Source: Anaspis maculata (taxonomy: Eukaryota; Arthropoda; Insecta; Coleoptera; Scraptiidae). From it: 64,000 nt of DNA. Below, in pieces: positions 1-12,103 of the stretch. The DNA is taken from positions 87,837,277 to 87,901,276 of the forward strand of contig OX421961.1 of the NCBI GenBank assembly GCA_949128115.1, given 5' to 3'. How positions within the stretch are numbered: the stretch's first letter is position 1; each line of letters opens with the position of its first letter. The notes under the pieces are model-generated. The model saw nothing but the letters and a program-made list of their open reading frames with translations. It was not told the DNA's origin and searched no databases. The position numbers and the translations under genes were made by a program.

Positions 1-423
1 ATATGCCTCGGTTCGCACTCCCTTAGATCCGGCGCTGAATTTGTGCATAATAAACGGCTGGGCTCGTTGTCTGTCTGTCTGTAATCTTCCACGATAACTG
101 CCGAACCGTTAACCCAATCGACTTGAAATTTGGTATACGAACATGGTTTTTCCTGTGGAATGAGTCCATTTGTTTTTGGCTGTTATCGTGATCTGTCACA
201 TGATGAAAAATGTCAAAGTTCAAAACTTCACTATTTAATTATTCAAAATCTATCTGATGCATTTGGAACCAAGTTTGACAGGAAGCAACACAACAAAAGA
301 GTCAAATTAAGTCTGCAGTTGCAGTTTTACATCATTTTCTAGTCGGGCGTTTTGAATTTTTAAAATTTCTCCTAGTCGTTGCCACTCGAGAGAGCCTCTC
401 GCCCGTGTTTTAACAAGGACGAC

Positions 424-770
424 TATAGGTCGCGGGAACAAAAATGGCGTGCTAAAGATGGGTATATGGTGTGATGTTATTTTCAATAGTATGTACTTGT
501 TGATACAATTTTCTTCAGTTGTAAAGCTGTACAACTGAAGAAACGAACAATTATCGCTCCATCATAAAAATTAATGTGCTAACTTCAATATTTAACTGAG
601 TGATGTCAAAAACAAGCGAATCTCTACAGCGGTACTTTGGCACCCCCTCAGGCGCAAACGCGGGCAAGAAGCTGGCAAGAGGCGCTTCGTTCTCGGCTTC
701 GTTGTGCCGGCGTGCCTGCAACGTTGCCATAGCGGGTGCCAGGGTGACGGTTATGTTCCCGCGACCTATA
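424..770. mobile_element. MITE with TATAGGTCGCGGGAAC termini
   Basis: 347 bp with TIRs TATAGGTCGCGGGAAC / GTTCCCGCGACCTATA. The uninterrupted site is visible in the related repeat at about 46960-46985, which reads straight through. A second, inverted copy spans 61352-62878. Confidence 0.85.
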
Positions 771-1041
771 GCTTTTGATGCAGGACTTCACTCAAAAATT
801 CATTCCTGCTTGGGGATTGACTTTTTTCGAAAAATTTCAACTGATATCGAAAGTAGATTGGATAGGGCGTCGTGTTAGACTCATTTTCAAAATCGACACG
901 GTTCTGATTTTCTGACGGTAATTTTTTCAAGATAAAATCTGCACATTCCGTGAATTTGAAAAGACTGCGGTGCAAACTTCGACATGCAGTGAGCTCCACG
1001 AAATATTCATCATGCTAAGAATGGAAGTTGGAGAAAAGATT

Positions 1042-1238
1042 CACTTATTTATTTATTTATTTATTTATTTAATTGTCTTATTTTACGAGGCGGCATTCAG
1101 CTATCAGCTGCTCTACCATGCAACCTCGGGGACAGCACAAAATATCCATGGATGAAGTAGGATTCGAACCCACACAGGGCAGCGCGGAAGGTTTGGCTTG
1201 CCATCACCTGTACCACTATCGGCTACCACCGCTCCTTG
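1042..1238 (-). mobile_element. tRNA-derived SINE
   Basis: Read on the minus strand it has a tRNA-like head with B box GGTTCGAATCC (about 1156) and an A-box-like GTGGTACAGGTGATGG. The plus-strand side begins with a (TTTA)n tract, the SINE tail. The candidate target duplication AAGATT is at 1036-1041 and 1239-1244. Body words such as GACAGCACAAA are shared with the SINE at about 4200-4393. Confidence 0.75.
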
Positions 1239-1340
1239 AAGATTGAATTAGTTTTCGGAGAAATTCGTTTCTCGAATTTTTCCTGTCTAGAAAAACTGCA
1301 AATTTTCCAACTTTTTTTTCCGTGAACAGATTTTCACCCA

Positions 1341-1900
1341 TGGTCACAAATTCATTACTATATCTAATTGAAAAAATAATGTTTTTGTTTTTTTTTTCTT
1401 TTTCAATTGAATAGGCTACTGACCACTAGTGCCATTTTGAGATTTTACCATAATCGGGCTATCAAGTAGACTTCAGTAAACCCATTTTAAGAAGAAAAAT
1501 TTAACTTTTTCCACGCGTCTATTTGTTACAGCGATTTTAAAAATTCGCGTCACGTCATAATCTCTTCCATAAGCACTGCGCGTGGAACGAACACAGCATG
1601 CGAGTGTCGCAGAGAGAGGAGCAGGGATAGAGATATGAGGCAGTACCGTCACCAGCGTTCTATTTCAATTTTCTTAAGGCACTTGGATTGAGATATCGCG
1701 CTGCGGTTTTCACCATAAATCATATAAAAAATTGAAGTTTTATTCAAAAAAATAAAAACAAGTGAGTATGCCTTCACGTGCGTGAGTCTCAGTAGCGCAT
1801 TTTCTCAAAGAGGCATATTGTGAACGTAAAAAAAATTGGTTGAAGGAGAAACACCATTCCTTGCCCACTTTCCTCATTCGAAACTCACTGTGATATTGTG
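1341..1900. other. No gene seen
   Basis: AT-rich intergenic sequence with homopolymer runs. I see no exon with splice support, and no repeat I can match elsewhere in the window. Confidence 0.5.
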
Positions 1901-3500
1901 TTATCTTTTCCATTTTTAGTCGGCTATCCATATAGCGAAAGAATGGGGAACTATAGTGGTAAACGCCTGAAGTGATGGCGCTCGTGTTCCATGCACCCCA
2001 GCTGTCATTAGTGTCATTTTAAGCGTACATAACCTCAACTATGAAAGTGTTATTTCATGTTCATTTATCAGCACTCAGCATATAACCAGCGGTTTGCGTC
2101 ACTTCGTGAATTAAAAAGCAGAGAAAAGTCGAAAAGTCGACAAACGAAAAATAGCGGTGAAAAAAAGGGTAGTGCCGTGTTGAGTACCAGGCTGCACCTT
2201 TGCACCAGCTCTTTTTTTCCTCTCAGTGGGGCTTCTTTCCGCTTTGATTCTTCTTTGAGCATTAGCACTTTTCCCCTTTACGTACATTTCTTTGAGGGAG
2301 GTTATGTACGATAACTGTCAAGAGTGTCAATATGGGTGCATTGAACACGTCGCCCTCTACAATCCGTTTTGCCTATAGTTCCCCATTAGATCGCTATGTT
2401 TTCGGGTTTATGTTTTCCATTTATCTCTTACTTTGAGGGCAGCGTGTGGGGGTGGCAGCATTCGGCAAAGTAACTGTAGCACAGTTTGAGTTAAGAGTTT
2501 CTAAATTTTTAAGGGAATATGACAATCAGTGAAAATTGTGAAAGTTGCATTTTTTTTGTTTGGGGGCGGGAGCTGAAGGCGGCGACTAATCAAAAGTGGC
2601 CTATCTCTTCTCATCTTTAGTCAGCTATCTATATGGCGGAACAATTAGATCGCTATGTCTTCAGGGTTATGTTTTACATTTATCTCTTACTTTGGGGGCG
2701 GCGTGTGGGAGCGGCAGAGTTTGGCAAAGAAATTCTTCCACAGTTTGAGTTGGGAGTTTCTGAATGTTTGAGGTAACATTAAAATGTATTTCAGTGGAAA
2801 TTATTGAAAGGTGCACTTTTTTGCTTTCGGGGGTGGAAGTTGAGGCGGCGCCATGTCGAAGGTAGCCTATTCTTCCCCATTTTCAGTTAGCTATCCATAT
2901 AGCGAAAGAATTAGATCGTTATGTCTTCGGGTTTATGTTTTTCATTCATCTCTCACTTTGAGGGCAGCGTGTGGGGGCGGCAGCATTCGGCAAAGTAACT
3001 GTTGCACAGTTTGAGTTGGGAGTTTCTAAATGTGAGGGAAATATAACAATCAGTGAAAATTGTGAAAGTTGCATTTTTTTTGTTTGGAGGCGGCAGCTGG
3101 AGGCGGCGGCTAATTAAAAGTGGCCTATATTTTTCTAATTTCAGTCAGCTATCAATATAGTGAAAGAATTAGATCGCTATGTCTTCAGGTTCATGTTTTA
3201 CATTCATCTCTCACTTTGGGGGCGGCGTGTGGGACGGTAGAGTTTGGCAAAGAAATTCTTGCACAGTTTGAGTCAAGAGTTTCTAAATGTTCGAGGTAAC
3301 ATTATCAGCTAAATCAGTGAAAATTGTTGAAAGTTACACTTTTTTTCTTTTGGGGGCGGTAGCTGGAGGCGGCGCCATATCAAAAGTAACCTATCCTTTC
3401 CCATTTTTAGTCAGCTATTTATATACCGAAAGAATCAGATCGCTATGTCTTCGGGTTTATGTTTTTCATTTTAAAGTGATTGGGGGCGGTTTTTAGCAGT
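1901..3500. repeat. Dimeric (higher-order) tandem repeat, about 262-bp monomers
   Basis: The phrase ATTAGATCGCTATG and variants starts at 2385, 2644, 2910, 3168 and 3434, spacing 259, 266, 258, 266. Alternate monomers are more alike than neighbours: type A has 'gggcagcgtgtgggggcggcag' variants and 'gtttgg(gg/a)ggcgg', type B has 'gcggcagagtttggcaaag'. The basic repeat is therefore an A-B dimer of about 524 bp, present about twice plus a truncated unit. The end of an earlier monomer is at 1901-1944, cut off by the MITE at 1945-2384. Confidence 0.85.
1945..2384. mobile_element. MITE inserted in the tandem repeat
   Basis: 440 bp with perfect outer TIRs GGGGAACTATAG / CTATAGTTCCCC that continue imperfectly for about 90 bp, including GTACATAACCTC at both ends. 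Neighbouring monomers give the empty site (AAAGAATTAGATCG), so the element is flanked by a duplicated AT. No transposase. Confidence 0.88.
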
Positions 3501-3775
3501 TTTTTCATGTCGGCGGCGCATATTGAAAACGGAATGTTTCTTGGCTTACGTTTATAAGTGGCAACTATGTATTATTCAAAAAATGAGAACACCAGAGCAT
3601 CAGGTCTGGTAGAAAGTGCAATATTATGTTATTTCAAGTTTATCGGGGGCGGTTTTCTCTATGTTGGCGGCGCAATATAGACATCCAATATAGCCTAGCC
3701 CTCCTTTGAAAGTGGCAGCTATGTAACAGCGAAAAAATTAGAAAGCTAGGTCGTCTAGTTTGGGAGGAGTTCGAG

Positions 3776-3828
3776 GAACGGACGGACGGACGGACGGACG
3801 GACGGACGGACGGACGGACGGACGGACA
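3776..3828. repeat. (ACGG)n microsatellite
   Basis: About twelve tandem copies of ACGG/GGAC. On the minus strand it reads as a CCGT repeat. Non-coding. Confidence 0.9.
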
Positions 3829-4199
3829 AAGCGGTTGCAATAGCGATTTTCATCAAGATGGAAAATGCGCTAAAAATCGAGGTCACTAGCCTATTCAAAT
3901 TTTGTGTATAGGTAATACAGGGTTAAATACCGTATAGGCGCTCTACACATTTTGAATATCCCGCCCATTTCAGCACCCTCATGCGGCAGTCGCGAACATA
4001 TGTGTGAGGAAAATTGTCAATATGGAAATTTATGAACTGTTGAAATTGACATTTGCAGGTGGTATGATTATTTAAACGGCATTGTTGTTATTGAAATAGA
4101 TAACTTCCTGCAGGAAAAGTACAAAACAACCGCAACTTTTGGCGCTGAAGCAAATCCGCAGAGTGCCTATTGAAGCTGTATTCCTGTATTTTGAATTTT

Positions 4200-4393
4200 T
4201 TAAATTAAATTGTCTTCCTCTTCATCGGCCCACATTGGCCATAAGAGTTTTTGCCTTTATTTATTAACCTCTACAACAGTGAAAAATTGCAAATTGAGAC
4301 AGCACAAACATCCAGACTTCGTCCGGGAATCGAACCCGGAGCTCCCGGGGCCTCAGGCAGCCACACAACCACCTGCGCCACGGGGCCGTATTA
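4200..4393 (-). mobile_element. tRNA-derived SINE
   Basis: On the minus strand: GGCCCCGTGGCGCAGGTGG (A box) and GGTTCGATTCCCGGACGAAG (B box), a nearly complete tRNA-like head at about 4315-4388 with an AT-rich body and tail toward 4200. The body shares words with the SINE at 1042-1238. Confidence 0.75.
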
Positions 4394-4395
4394 CT

Positions 4396-4533
4396 GTATA
4401 TTATTCCTGTATTACACTACACAATTTCTTGAACAATCTGCCAAAATAGTGTCAAAAAACAATGAACTTGATTGTTTAACTGACAGATTGTACAAGAAGT
4501 TGTACAAGAAATTGTGTAGTGTAATACAGCTAT
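4396..4533. mobile_element. Hairpin MITE
   Basis: Palindrome whose arms include CTGTATTACACTACACAATT and its inverse, with AACAATCT / AGATTGT inside. It lies between the SINE and the P4-ATPase gene. Confidence 0.75.
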
Positions 4534-5029
4534 TATACTCTGTATATAATTAATAGGTACCCAAAAAATAAAATACTGTATTTTTACAACACTAGCTGCG
4601 CTCCAGCCATTTTATTTTTGCTCCAAACAGTAATCCCACTGAAAATAAAAAGTGAACGGTGTACTGCTCCAGGGCGCGATCATTCAGCAGGTTATCTTCT
4701 GAAATCAGACATCACGTTTCGGGAGATTTCAAATTTCAAAAATCGCTCCAATGTCTTTTGTCATACTTGTCATGTCAGCTGTCAAAACACTCAAGACAAG
4801 ACAACAACCTTGGACGAGCAGGTCAAATGTCAAAAGTGTAGTAGTGTAGTAATCAAAGGGATTTCCTCAGAAGAGTACAAAACATTTAAACAATGTAATA
4901 TTTGGCCCGCCCTACATAAAATAGGAAGTGTATTTTCGAGCATTTAATTCACCAACGGACACATGTTTGAAATACCTGTAGTGAAATTGGAGTGATGTGA
5001 GGTTATGTCAAGTAGAGTCGAAAATTGGA

Positions 5030-8000
5030 ATGGAATATCCTCTGCAAGATTTCGATATAGATCAAGAAACAGATTTCTTACTGGGCAGTACACCAAGTCA
5101 TGGCAATGAAATGGACGTCCAGACAAGGAACAATCGTAATCCCAAGAGACGAAGAAGCATAGGGAGCCTTCTATGCGGGTAATCATTACATTTTCTTTCC
5201 ATGTTGTTTAGTTAATAATTATGTTCTAAGAAGAATTTGTCAGATTTATTGATATCTGTTGGAGGGCTTTTGTAAAGTTGCACTGTATCTAATTATATAA
5301 ACTGATTGGCACCAAATCAGGGCAGCAAAAATGTTTCCTTTAAAGCTTAAATTATTTAAAAGAAGGAAAACCATTTTGTTGTTTGGGAAAGCCCAAACTG
5401 CCGTGTCTTTCTCATGCTCTAATTAGCGACAAATTGCATTGTTTGACTTTCTACTGAAATCAAGTAATAGAAATAAAATCCTCCGTATTTTAAATTCTTA
5501 ATCTGCGCATTGCGCCGCCGAGCCTGGTGCCTGCCCTGGAGATCGCGTCCTTCAATTAGCTAATGATTCAGGAATGAAACGTCATTAAATAAAACGTCAA
5601 AATTGTTTGTTTTACGAAGTGGATTGTGCCATTTTTGGCGTGTCAGTGTCAATTATTAAGTTATTTCCTGATAATTGCATTTCACCTGCACACCGTGCAT
5701 GCAGCCGTTGATTAAGTAGCTGTGATGGATAACATTGAAACTCAAAGCAATCTAACAAAAACCTCAAAAGAAGACATTCCTCTAATAACCAAATCACAAA
5801 GAGAACCTTTGTGGGGGTAAGTGCCACCTGTTCCAGTTCCCACAATGTTGTCCCTCCTCTGATTTTGTTGAAAGTGACATTAATTATTAATTGATTTAAA
5901 TTGCAGTTGCTGGTGCACACTATTTCGAAAATGTTGTGGCCCGAGAGAACTGAAGCCACGTACAATAATGTTGGGCAAACCAACACCCGGTCAGTTCCCA
6001 GCCAACGCCATAAGAAACCAAAAATACAACATCATTACGTTCTTACCTCTCGTTCTCTATCAGCAGTTCAAATTCTTCTTGAATCTCTACTTCCTAATAA
6101 TGGCAACAAGTCAATTTGTACCTGACATTCGAATCAGCTACTTGTACACCTACTGGGTACCTTTGGTAAGAACCATTCAATGTATTGTTTGTCAGTGATG
6201 GCAATAAGTTTTTTTATGATTTTGCAGTGCTTCGTACTAACTGTGACCATATGTCGTGAAGCAATTGATGATCTGCGACGGCACAAACGAGATCAAGAAG
6301 TGAACAATCAGAAGTGCAAGAGGTTATTGAATGATCGAAATCGACCTTATGAAATAGTGGCTGCCCACAAGCTACGCGTCGGAGACATTATAATTGTTGA
6401 CAAGGACGAACGTGTTCCTGCAGATTTGGTTTTGTTGAGAACTTCTGATAGTAGCGGGGCTGTTTTTGTCAGAACGGATCAACTGGATGGAGAGACTGAT
6501 TGGAAATTACGATTGGCAGTGCCAGCAACACAGAAGTTAACGACGGATCATCAACTCTTTGAAATCAGTGCAGGAATTTATGCTGAGAAACCCCAAAAAG
6601 ACATTCACTCCTTCATTGGTACATTTAGCAGGGTAAGTTTGGATAGTTTTGAGGAGAGTTTTATTTGTCTGATTATCTCTATTTACAGCTTGACTCATTA
6701 AATTCAGATGAAAGTCTGGATCTAGAAAATACTCTTTGGACTAACTGTGTGATTGCATCAGGTCAAGCTCTTGGGGTTGTCATTTATACAGGTTAGTAAT
6801 ATATTTATGCAAATGGCCAGTCATTTTATAAGTGACGATAATGTATGTGATAAATGACCAGACAATCATACATGGTCATTTTACAAATTCATTAAAAGTA
6901 GCACCACATGATTGGTCTTGTTGACAGCATTAAACCGGTACAAAAAAACTTTGGTATAGGAACTAGGGAGAGCAATAAAGATACAACCAAAAACAAATGG
7001 ACTCATTTCACAGGAAAAACCATGTTTGTATACCAAATTTCAAGTCGATTATCGATTTTATCGATATTATCGATTATCGTGGATGATTACAGACAGACAG
7101 ACAACGAGCCCAGCCGTTTATTATGCACAAATTCAGCGCCGGATCTAGGGGAGTGCGAACCAGGGCATATACACCGGGCGGCAAAAATAGGTCTAATTTC
7201 ATATCAACAAAAAATATTGATGTGAGCATTATTTTGCTCTCCATCTTTTTGTGGAAGTATTCAAATAGAATCCCCCAAAACGATAATACATCGCCTTCGC
7301 CAATGCTGTTAGGGCTGAAACTCACACTCACTGGATCTTTGAGAACTTTTAGTTGTTGAACTGCATGCTTAACTGAGCTTATGTACGAAAATCCGGCTGG
7401 CTTTCATTTGTGTTCGTTATTTTTTCTATAATTCCTGGACTGTGCTAGTTTTCAGGAAGCTCCGTTCGTTTCTTTGGTATACCTTGACCCTGTATATGCA
7501 CTAGATGGGAGTTTTTACAATCTTAACAGCTCGATACCAAGTTGGGGCTGAGACCGCCGTAAGTGCGGTTACCATAGCAACGGCGGATACCAACCAATCA
7601 GACCGCTGTATTTGGCGAGTTACGCCGTCCCAAACTTTGCGCCTGCAACTTGGTATCGAGCCCTAAGCTTTGAAATCTGTAGTTAAAGACGAAGAGTGTA
7701 AGTTCTATCTTGAAGCACTCGATTTTTTTTTATATCTAATTTAATAGGCTGCGAAAAATCATAAGTGCCACTTTCTGTCAGACTACCAGAAAATAAGATA
7801 TTCCACACAAACCAATTTCTTGCACTTCTTGTTGATGATGGCGGCATGAAGCCGTCATCTCCGCCAGGCGAAAAACTAGTATGCCATAGCCTAGACTATA
7901 AAGATCATTTTAAGCCAATTTCCAGCCCATTGGATATTATTTCCTTATTGCCACAATGTTTCATCCCTGGCGCCTGCCTGTACGAAACTACGCAGAAGTC

Positions 8001-11000
8001 AATACGCCGTTCCCGAAAATTTCGCCTTTTTTAAATTTGGTACAAGTTTGGATTTCTACAAAAAATATTGTATTTTGTTTGAAGTGTTCGCTGACACAAT
8101 CCTTTGGCTATCGGTCCGTGTTTTTTTAGGACACTAGGTATTTCATATAAAGTTTGTATAAAGTGTTCAATAAAACAGGGCAACATTTCTAAATCGTCAC
8201 GAAGCTCCCGTTTGAAAAAAATCTTGTTTTTCACCCACAAAGATGTGGAGGTAGACCTACGTACGGAGGTAGAAAGTACAGTTGGGAGCGAAATGATTCA
8301 TACGGCACCGCCAGGAAGTCGGCTGGATTTCAGAAATGTTAGCTGCTAGGATTGTCCTTGAATGCCAGTTTTGTTAACAGATTGATCGTAATCAAAACTA
8401 GCATTCAAGAACGATCCAAGCAGCTAACATTTCTGAAATCCAGCCGACTTCCTAGCGGTGCCGTATGAATCATTTCGCTCCCAACTGTACCTACAGAATG
8501 GTGTTTGAATTTTCCGTTTTTTTTTTCTTAATTTATAGAGTGATTTAAAAAGTGACCTTTTTTGTTTTCCACTTTTGCAGTGACAACTTCTTTTCAGACC
8601 ATATTAAAAATTCAAAGCGCAAGCGCAGATCGGGGACAAACTTCTCCAATGTTATTTGCACAGCTTTCTATTGCGATCACTTCAGCCTGAAACACGGTGG
8701 CGTACATGCCCAGGTTTATACTTGCGTCATTCCATGTGCCTTTAGTTTCAATACCGATTCCAGTACAGACTTAGAAATCACCTTGTATAACGTCACAACT
8801 ATCCAATCATAGTCTCCCGCAACTTAGAATTCGGAACATCACCTCTGAGCCACCGTATCATACAACATGATTGCAAACTGAGCATTTGATACTTATTTCA
8901 TTGTGACCGCCGTAACTTGCCACATGCGGCAATATAAAATCGATCCCCTGTTCATAATCAAAAACGTTGCATTTTACAGGTCCAGAAACTCGATCTGTCA
9001 TGAATAATTCGGCCCCACGTTCCAAAGTCGGCCTACTGGACATTGAAGTTAATACAATTACGAAACTGCTATTCGTTGCCGTAATATCTCTTGCTTTAAT
9101 CATGATGGCCTTGAAAGGATTCGGCGGTCCATGGTACCGATATTTGTTCCGTTTTATCTTGCTATTCTCTTACATCATCCCTATAAGGTAAAGTTTTCAA
9201 GTACCTTCAGCGACTGTAACGAGGCTTAATTCACGTCTTCCAGCTTGAGGGTTAATTTGGAAATGGGCAAGTCGTTTTATTCCTGGTCAATCCAAAAAGA
9301 TCCGGCCATGAGTGGCACCGCGGTTCGTTGTACTACTATACCTGAAGAATTGGGCAGAATTTCGTATCTTCTTTCTGACAAAACCGGAACTCTCACGCAA
9401 AATTCAATGGTATTGAAGAGACTTCACATGGGCACGGTCAGCTACGGCACAGACAGTTTTGATGACGTAAGCTAAAGCCTTGTTTTCATTGAGATTTTTT
9501 AGTAACTTGTCGATTTCAGTTGAGCTCTATTCTGAAATCTTCTTACGGGAGTGGCGATGGAAAAAACGGCTCCAACACTGCTAAATTCAGGCGATCAGAA
9601 AACACCAGAGTAAAAGATGCAGTGCAAGCTCTGGCGTTGTGTCACAATGTGACTCCTGTTTATGAGAATACCGAAAGCAGTGATACAGGTTGGTGTTGAT
9701 TTTTTGTTACGTGAAAATAGGAGTCGCAAAATTTAATTTACAGGTTCTCTGGCTTCTGAGGCGGAAGCCGATCAGCATTTGAAGGTGGTTATTGACAAAC
9801 AAAATGTGACGTATCAAGCATCCAGCCCAGACGAAGTTGCGCTCGTACAATGGACCCAGGACGTTGGTTTGGTTCTAAGTCGCAGGGATTTATCTTCAAT
9901 GCAGCTACGTGGACCCGACGATCGTCTCTTCAATTACAGCATTTTACAAGTATTTCCGTTCACTAGTGAAACTAAAAGGATGGGTATTATTGTTAAGGTG
10001 AGATACTACGCTTGTGCTCTTTGTAAGAAATTCTTCAAGAACTTATTTTCATAGGACTTGCAAACTGGCGAGATTTTCTTTTATCTCAAAGGGGCAGATG
10101 TGGTGATGTCTGCTATTGTGCAGTACACTGATTGGTTAGATGAGGAAGTTGGTAACATGGCTAGAGATGGTCTAAGGACGTTGGTTGTGGCTAGGAAAAA
10201 GTTGACTGAAGAACAGTATTTGGATTTCGAGGTAAATATTTCACTTAACGTATTTATTTGATTACACCAGCCAATTAATATGTGTATTATTAAAAATTAT
10301 ATCGACGGCGTTATAATGGAAGTGATAATACAGCTATAAATTTGTATTACAGAGCAGGTATAATGCCGCGCGTTTGTCTGTCACTGACCGGGTAGCCAGG
10401 GTGGCTCAAGTTGTAGAATCTCTAGAACGCGAGATGGAGCTGCTCTGTATCACCGGCGTCGAAGATAAACTTCAAGATAACGTACGGCCGACACTGGAAC
10501 TGCTGCGAAATGCCGGCGTAAAAATCTGGATGCTCACCGGAGATAAATTGGAAACGGCAACGTGCATTGCCAAAAGTTCACGGCTGGTATCCAGAGCGCA
10601 AGGTCTGCACATACTGAAAAAAGTCATTACCCGTACTGATGCTCACCTTGAGCTGAATGCTTTTCGCAAGAAGCAAGACTGCGCCCTCGTTATAAGCGGC
10701 GAGAGCCTCGAGGTTTGCCTCTCATATTATCAGCAGGAATTCATGGAACTCGCCACGGCAGCACCGGCCGTGGTTTGCTGTAGATGTTCTCCTACGCAAA
10801 AGGCGCAGGTATGAGATGCAGACATTGTAGCCCTCGACTCAAAACTCATCAAAACCATTTTGACAGGTCGTTCAGTTGATTCAGAAACATACGGGAAAAA
10901 GGACAGCGGCCGTCGGTGATGGTGGAAATGACGTCAGCATGATCCAGCAGGCGGATGCGGGAATCGGCATCGAAGGTCGTGAAGGAAAGCAAGCCAGTTT

Positions 11001-12103
11001 GGCTGGTGATTTCAGCATTCCGCAGTTTTCGCATCTCGCTCGTCTTCTGCTTGTGCACGGGCGTAGGTCCTACAAGCGGTCTGCTTCACTCGCCCAGTTT
11101 GTCATACACCGTGGGCTTATCATTTCCACCATGCAAGCAGTTTTCAGCAGCGTTTTTTACCTGAGCTCTGTGGCTCTTTATCAAGGCTTCTTGACCGTTG
11201 GCTATGCCACAGTTTACACAATGTTTCCTGTAAGTGACCGTTTGTAGATTCACCAGACACATTTTTATCACCATTTCTCCCACAGGTCTTCAGTTTGGTG
11301 CTTGATCAAGACGTCAGTGCTGAAATCGCGTTAACGTATCCAGAGTTATACAAAGAATTAGCGAAGGGTCGTAGTTTGTCATATAAAACGTTCTTCATGT
11401 GGGTCTTAATATCAATATATCAAGGTAAGTAGTCCAGAATCTCACGTTAGCGAAACGCCTAAATTTAAGCAACGCCTATGGGGTCTTTTTCTTGTATGGG
11501 TGGCTGAAGTTGTTAAAATTTTGGAACCTGTTTGGAGAGTGGAACATTATAGATTCCTCTGGGCAAGTCCTCTTGAGGACCAGATCTTACTTGTCACTTG
11601 TAGCTCATAATCCACGTTAAATTGTAAGCCCCCCATATTGAATAGACCCCAAGTTAGACCTACGCCCATCACTAGAATCTCTCCTTCGGCCATCTCACCT
11701 TACAATTTTCCAGGTGGTGTGATAATGTATGGAGCTCTACTTCTGTTTGAAGATGAATTCATACACATCGTGGCGATCAGTTTCACTTCACTGATTTTGA
11801 CTGAGCTGATAATGGTGGCCTTGAACATTAGAACTTGGCACTGTTTGATGATTCTAGCTGAGCTGTTTTCTTTGGTACTGTACCTATTGTCGTTAATAGT
11901 GTTACATGACTACTTTGGTAAATTTTTACATTTTTCTCAACGACCCATCATCTAATTGATTTTTTCTAGATTCTGAATTCATCAGGACATCAGACTTTAT
12001 ATGGAAGGTCCTAGTGATAACGTTAATCTCCTGCTTGCCCCTATACATTCTCAAATTCTTGAGGAAGAAATTTTCCCCTCCAAGTTACAGTAAACTTTCT
12101 TAA
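5030..12103 (+). CDS. ATP9A/B: Class-2 P4-type ATPase (phospholipid flippase, ATP9A/ATP9B/Neo1 family), complete, 14 exons
   Basis: Exons: 5030-5178, 5907-6165, 6228-6632, 6689-6791, 8980-9187, 9244-9466, 9520-9688, 9744-9997, 10055-10231, 10353-10808, 10867-11229, 11286-11424, 11714-11917, 11970-12103. All junctions are GT-AG and in phase, giving 1080 residues (human ATP9A 1047, ATP9B 1147). Seen: actuator DGET at about residue 223, phosphorylation DKTGT with Asp420, TGDK at 711, GDGGND at 818, an FPF(T)SE(T)KRMG nucleotide-site stretch, and about ten hydrophobic segments. Family knowledge: P4-ATPases move phospholipids across trans-Golgi/endosomal membranes; the ATP9/Neo1 branch works without a CDC50 subunit. 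The Cys-rich N-terminal segment before LKPRT matches ATP9 proteins. An AATAAA lies at 12323. The 2.2-kb intron 4 holds three transposon-like insertions. A second first exon is listed separately. I am sure of the family; ATP9A versus ATP9B is not meaningful in an insect with one copy. Confidence 0.96.
5725..5816 (+). CDS. ATP9A/B: Candidate alternative first coding exon (1b) of the P4-ATPase
   Basis: An ATG at 5725 opens 30 codons plus two bases, ending at a strong donor (GTAAGT) at 5817. This is the same phase as exon 1a ending at 5178, so either exon joins the 5907 acceptor in frame, each through a GG+T glycine codon. The isoform would have 1061 residues instead of 1080. Its peptide (starting MDNIETQS, with an EDIPLI stretch) recalls the MTDNIPL/ADQIPL start of vertebrate ATP9 proteins, whereas exon 1a has an acidic stretch followed by RNPKRRR. 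Inference: two promoters. It could also be chance coding in the intron. Confidence 0.6.
6905..7165. repeat. Partial copy of the foldback-family repeat (same family as 1-1340)
   Basis: Within ATP9 intron 4. The stretch with the 'ggaaaaaccatgtttgtata' motif, the tract of ATCGAT words, the GACAGACAGACA run and 'gagcccagccgtttattatg' is the inverse of positions 1-160. It is a fragment of the dispersed repeat also seen at 1-1340, 13117-14901 and 46560-47480. Confidence 0.75.
7529..7662. mobile_element. MITE in P4-ATPase intron 4
   Basis: A 134-bp unit with terminal inverted repeats (TIR) GCTCGATACCAAGTTG / CAACTTGGTATCGAGC and no coding capacity. It lies in intron 4, between exons at 6791 and 8980. 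Confidence 0.7.
8276..8490. mobile_element. Hairpin MITE in P4-ATPase intron 4
   Basis: A 215-bp near-perfect palindrome with arms of about 95 bp, starting GTACAGTTGGGAGCG and ending CGCTCCCAACTGTAC, with a short centre near 8375-8395. It is non-coding. Confidence 0.85.

Larger units (their letters stand above)
1..1340. repeat. Foldback-family repeat arm, interrupted by a MITE and a SINE
   Basis: Contains the family landmarks 'cgacttgaaatttggtata' (about 120), 'ttgccactcgagagagcctc' (about 380), 'ggattgactttttt' (about 815), and the 1240-1330 stretch matching 46560-46640 in inverse. Interrupted at 424-770 by a MITE and at 1042-1238 by a SINE. It is cut by the left edge of the window. Confidence 0.7.

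Noticed and set aside
600..878. 92-codon plus-strand ORF with a Cys/Arg-rich middle
   Set aside because: It crosses the right end of the MITE at 424-770 and the foldback repeat, so it is a chance reading of repeats.
3776..3828. ACGG run considered as a CRISPR- or operator-like array
   Set aside because: Perfect 4-bp microsatellite with no spacers, in a eukaryotic genome.
4618..4947. 109-codon ORF just upstream of the P4-ATPase, with several CxxC-like pairs
   Set aside because: No splice support, no recognised domain, overlapping ORFs in two frames; Cys spacing does not match a known finger.
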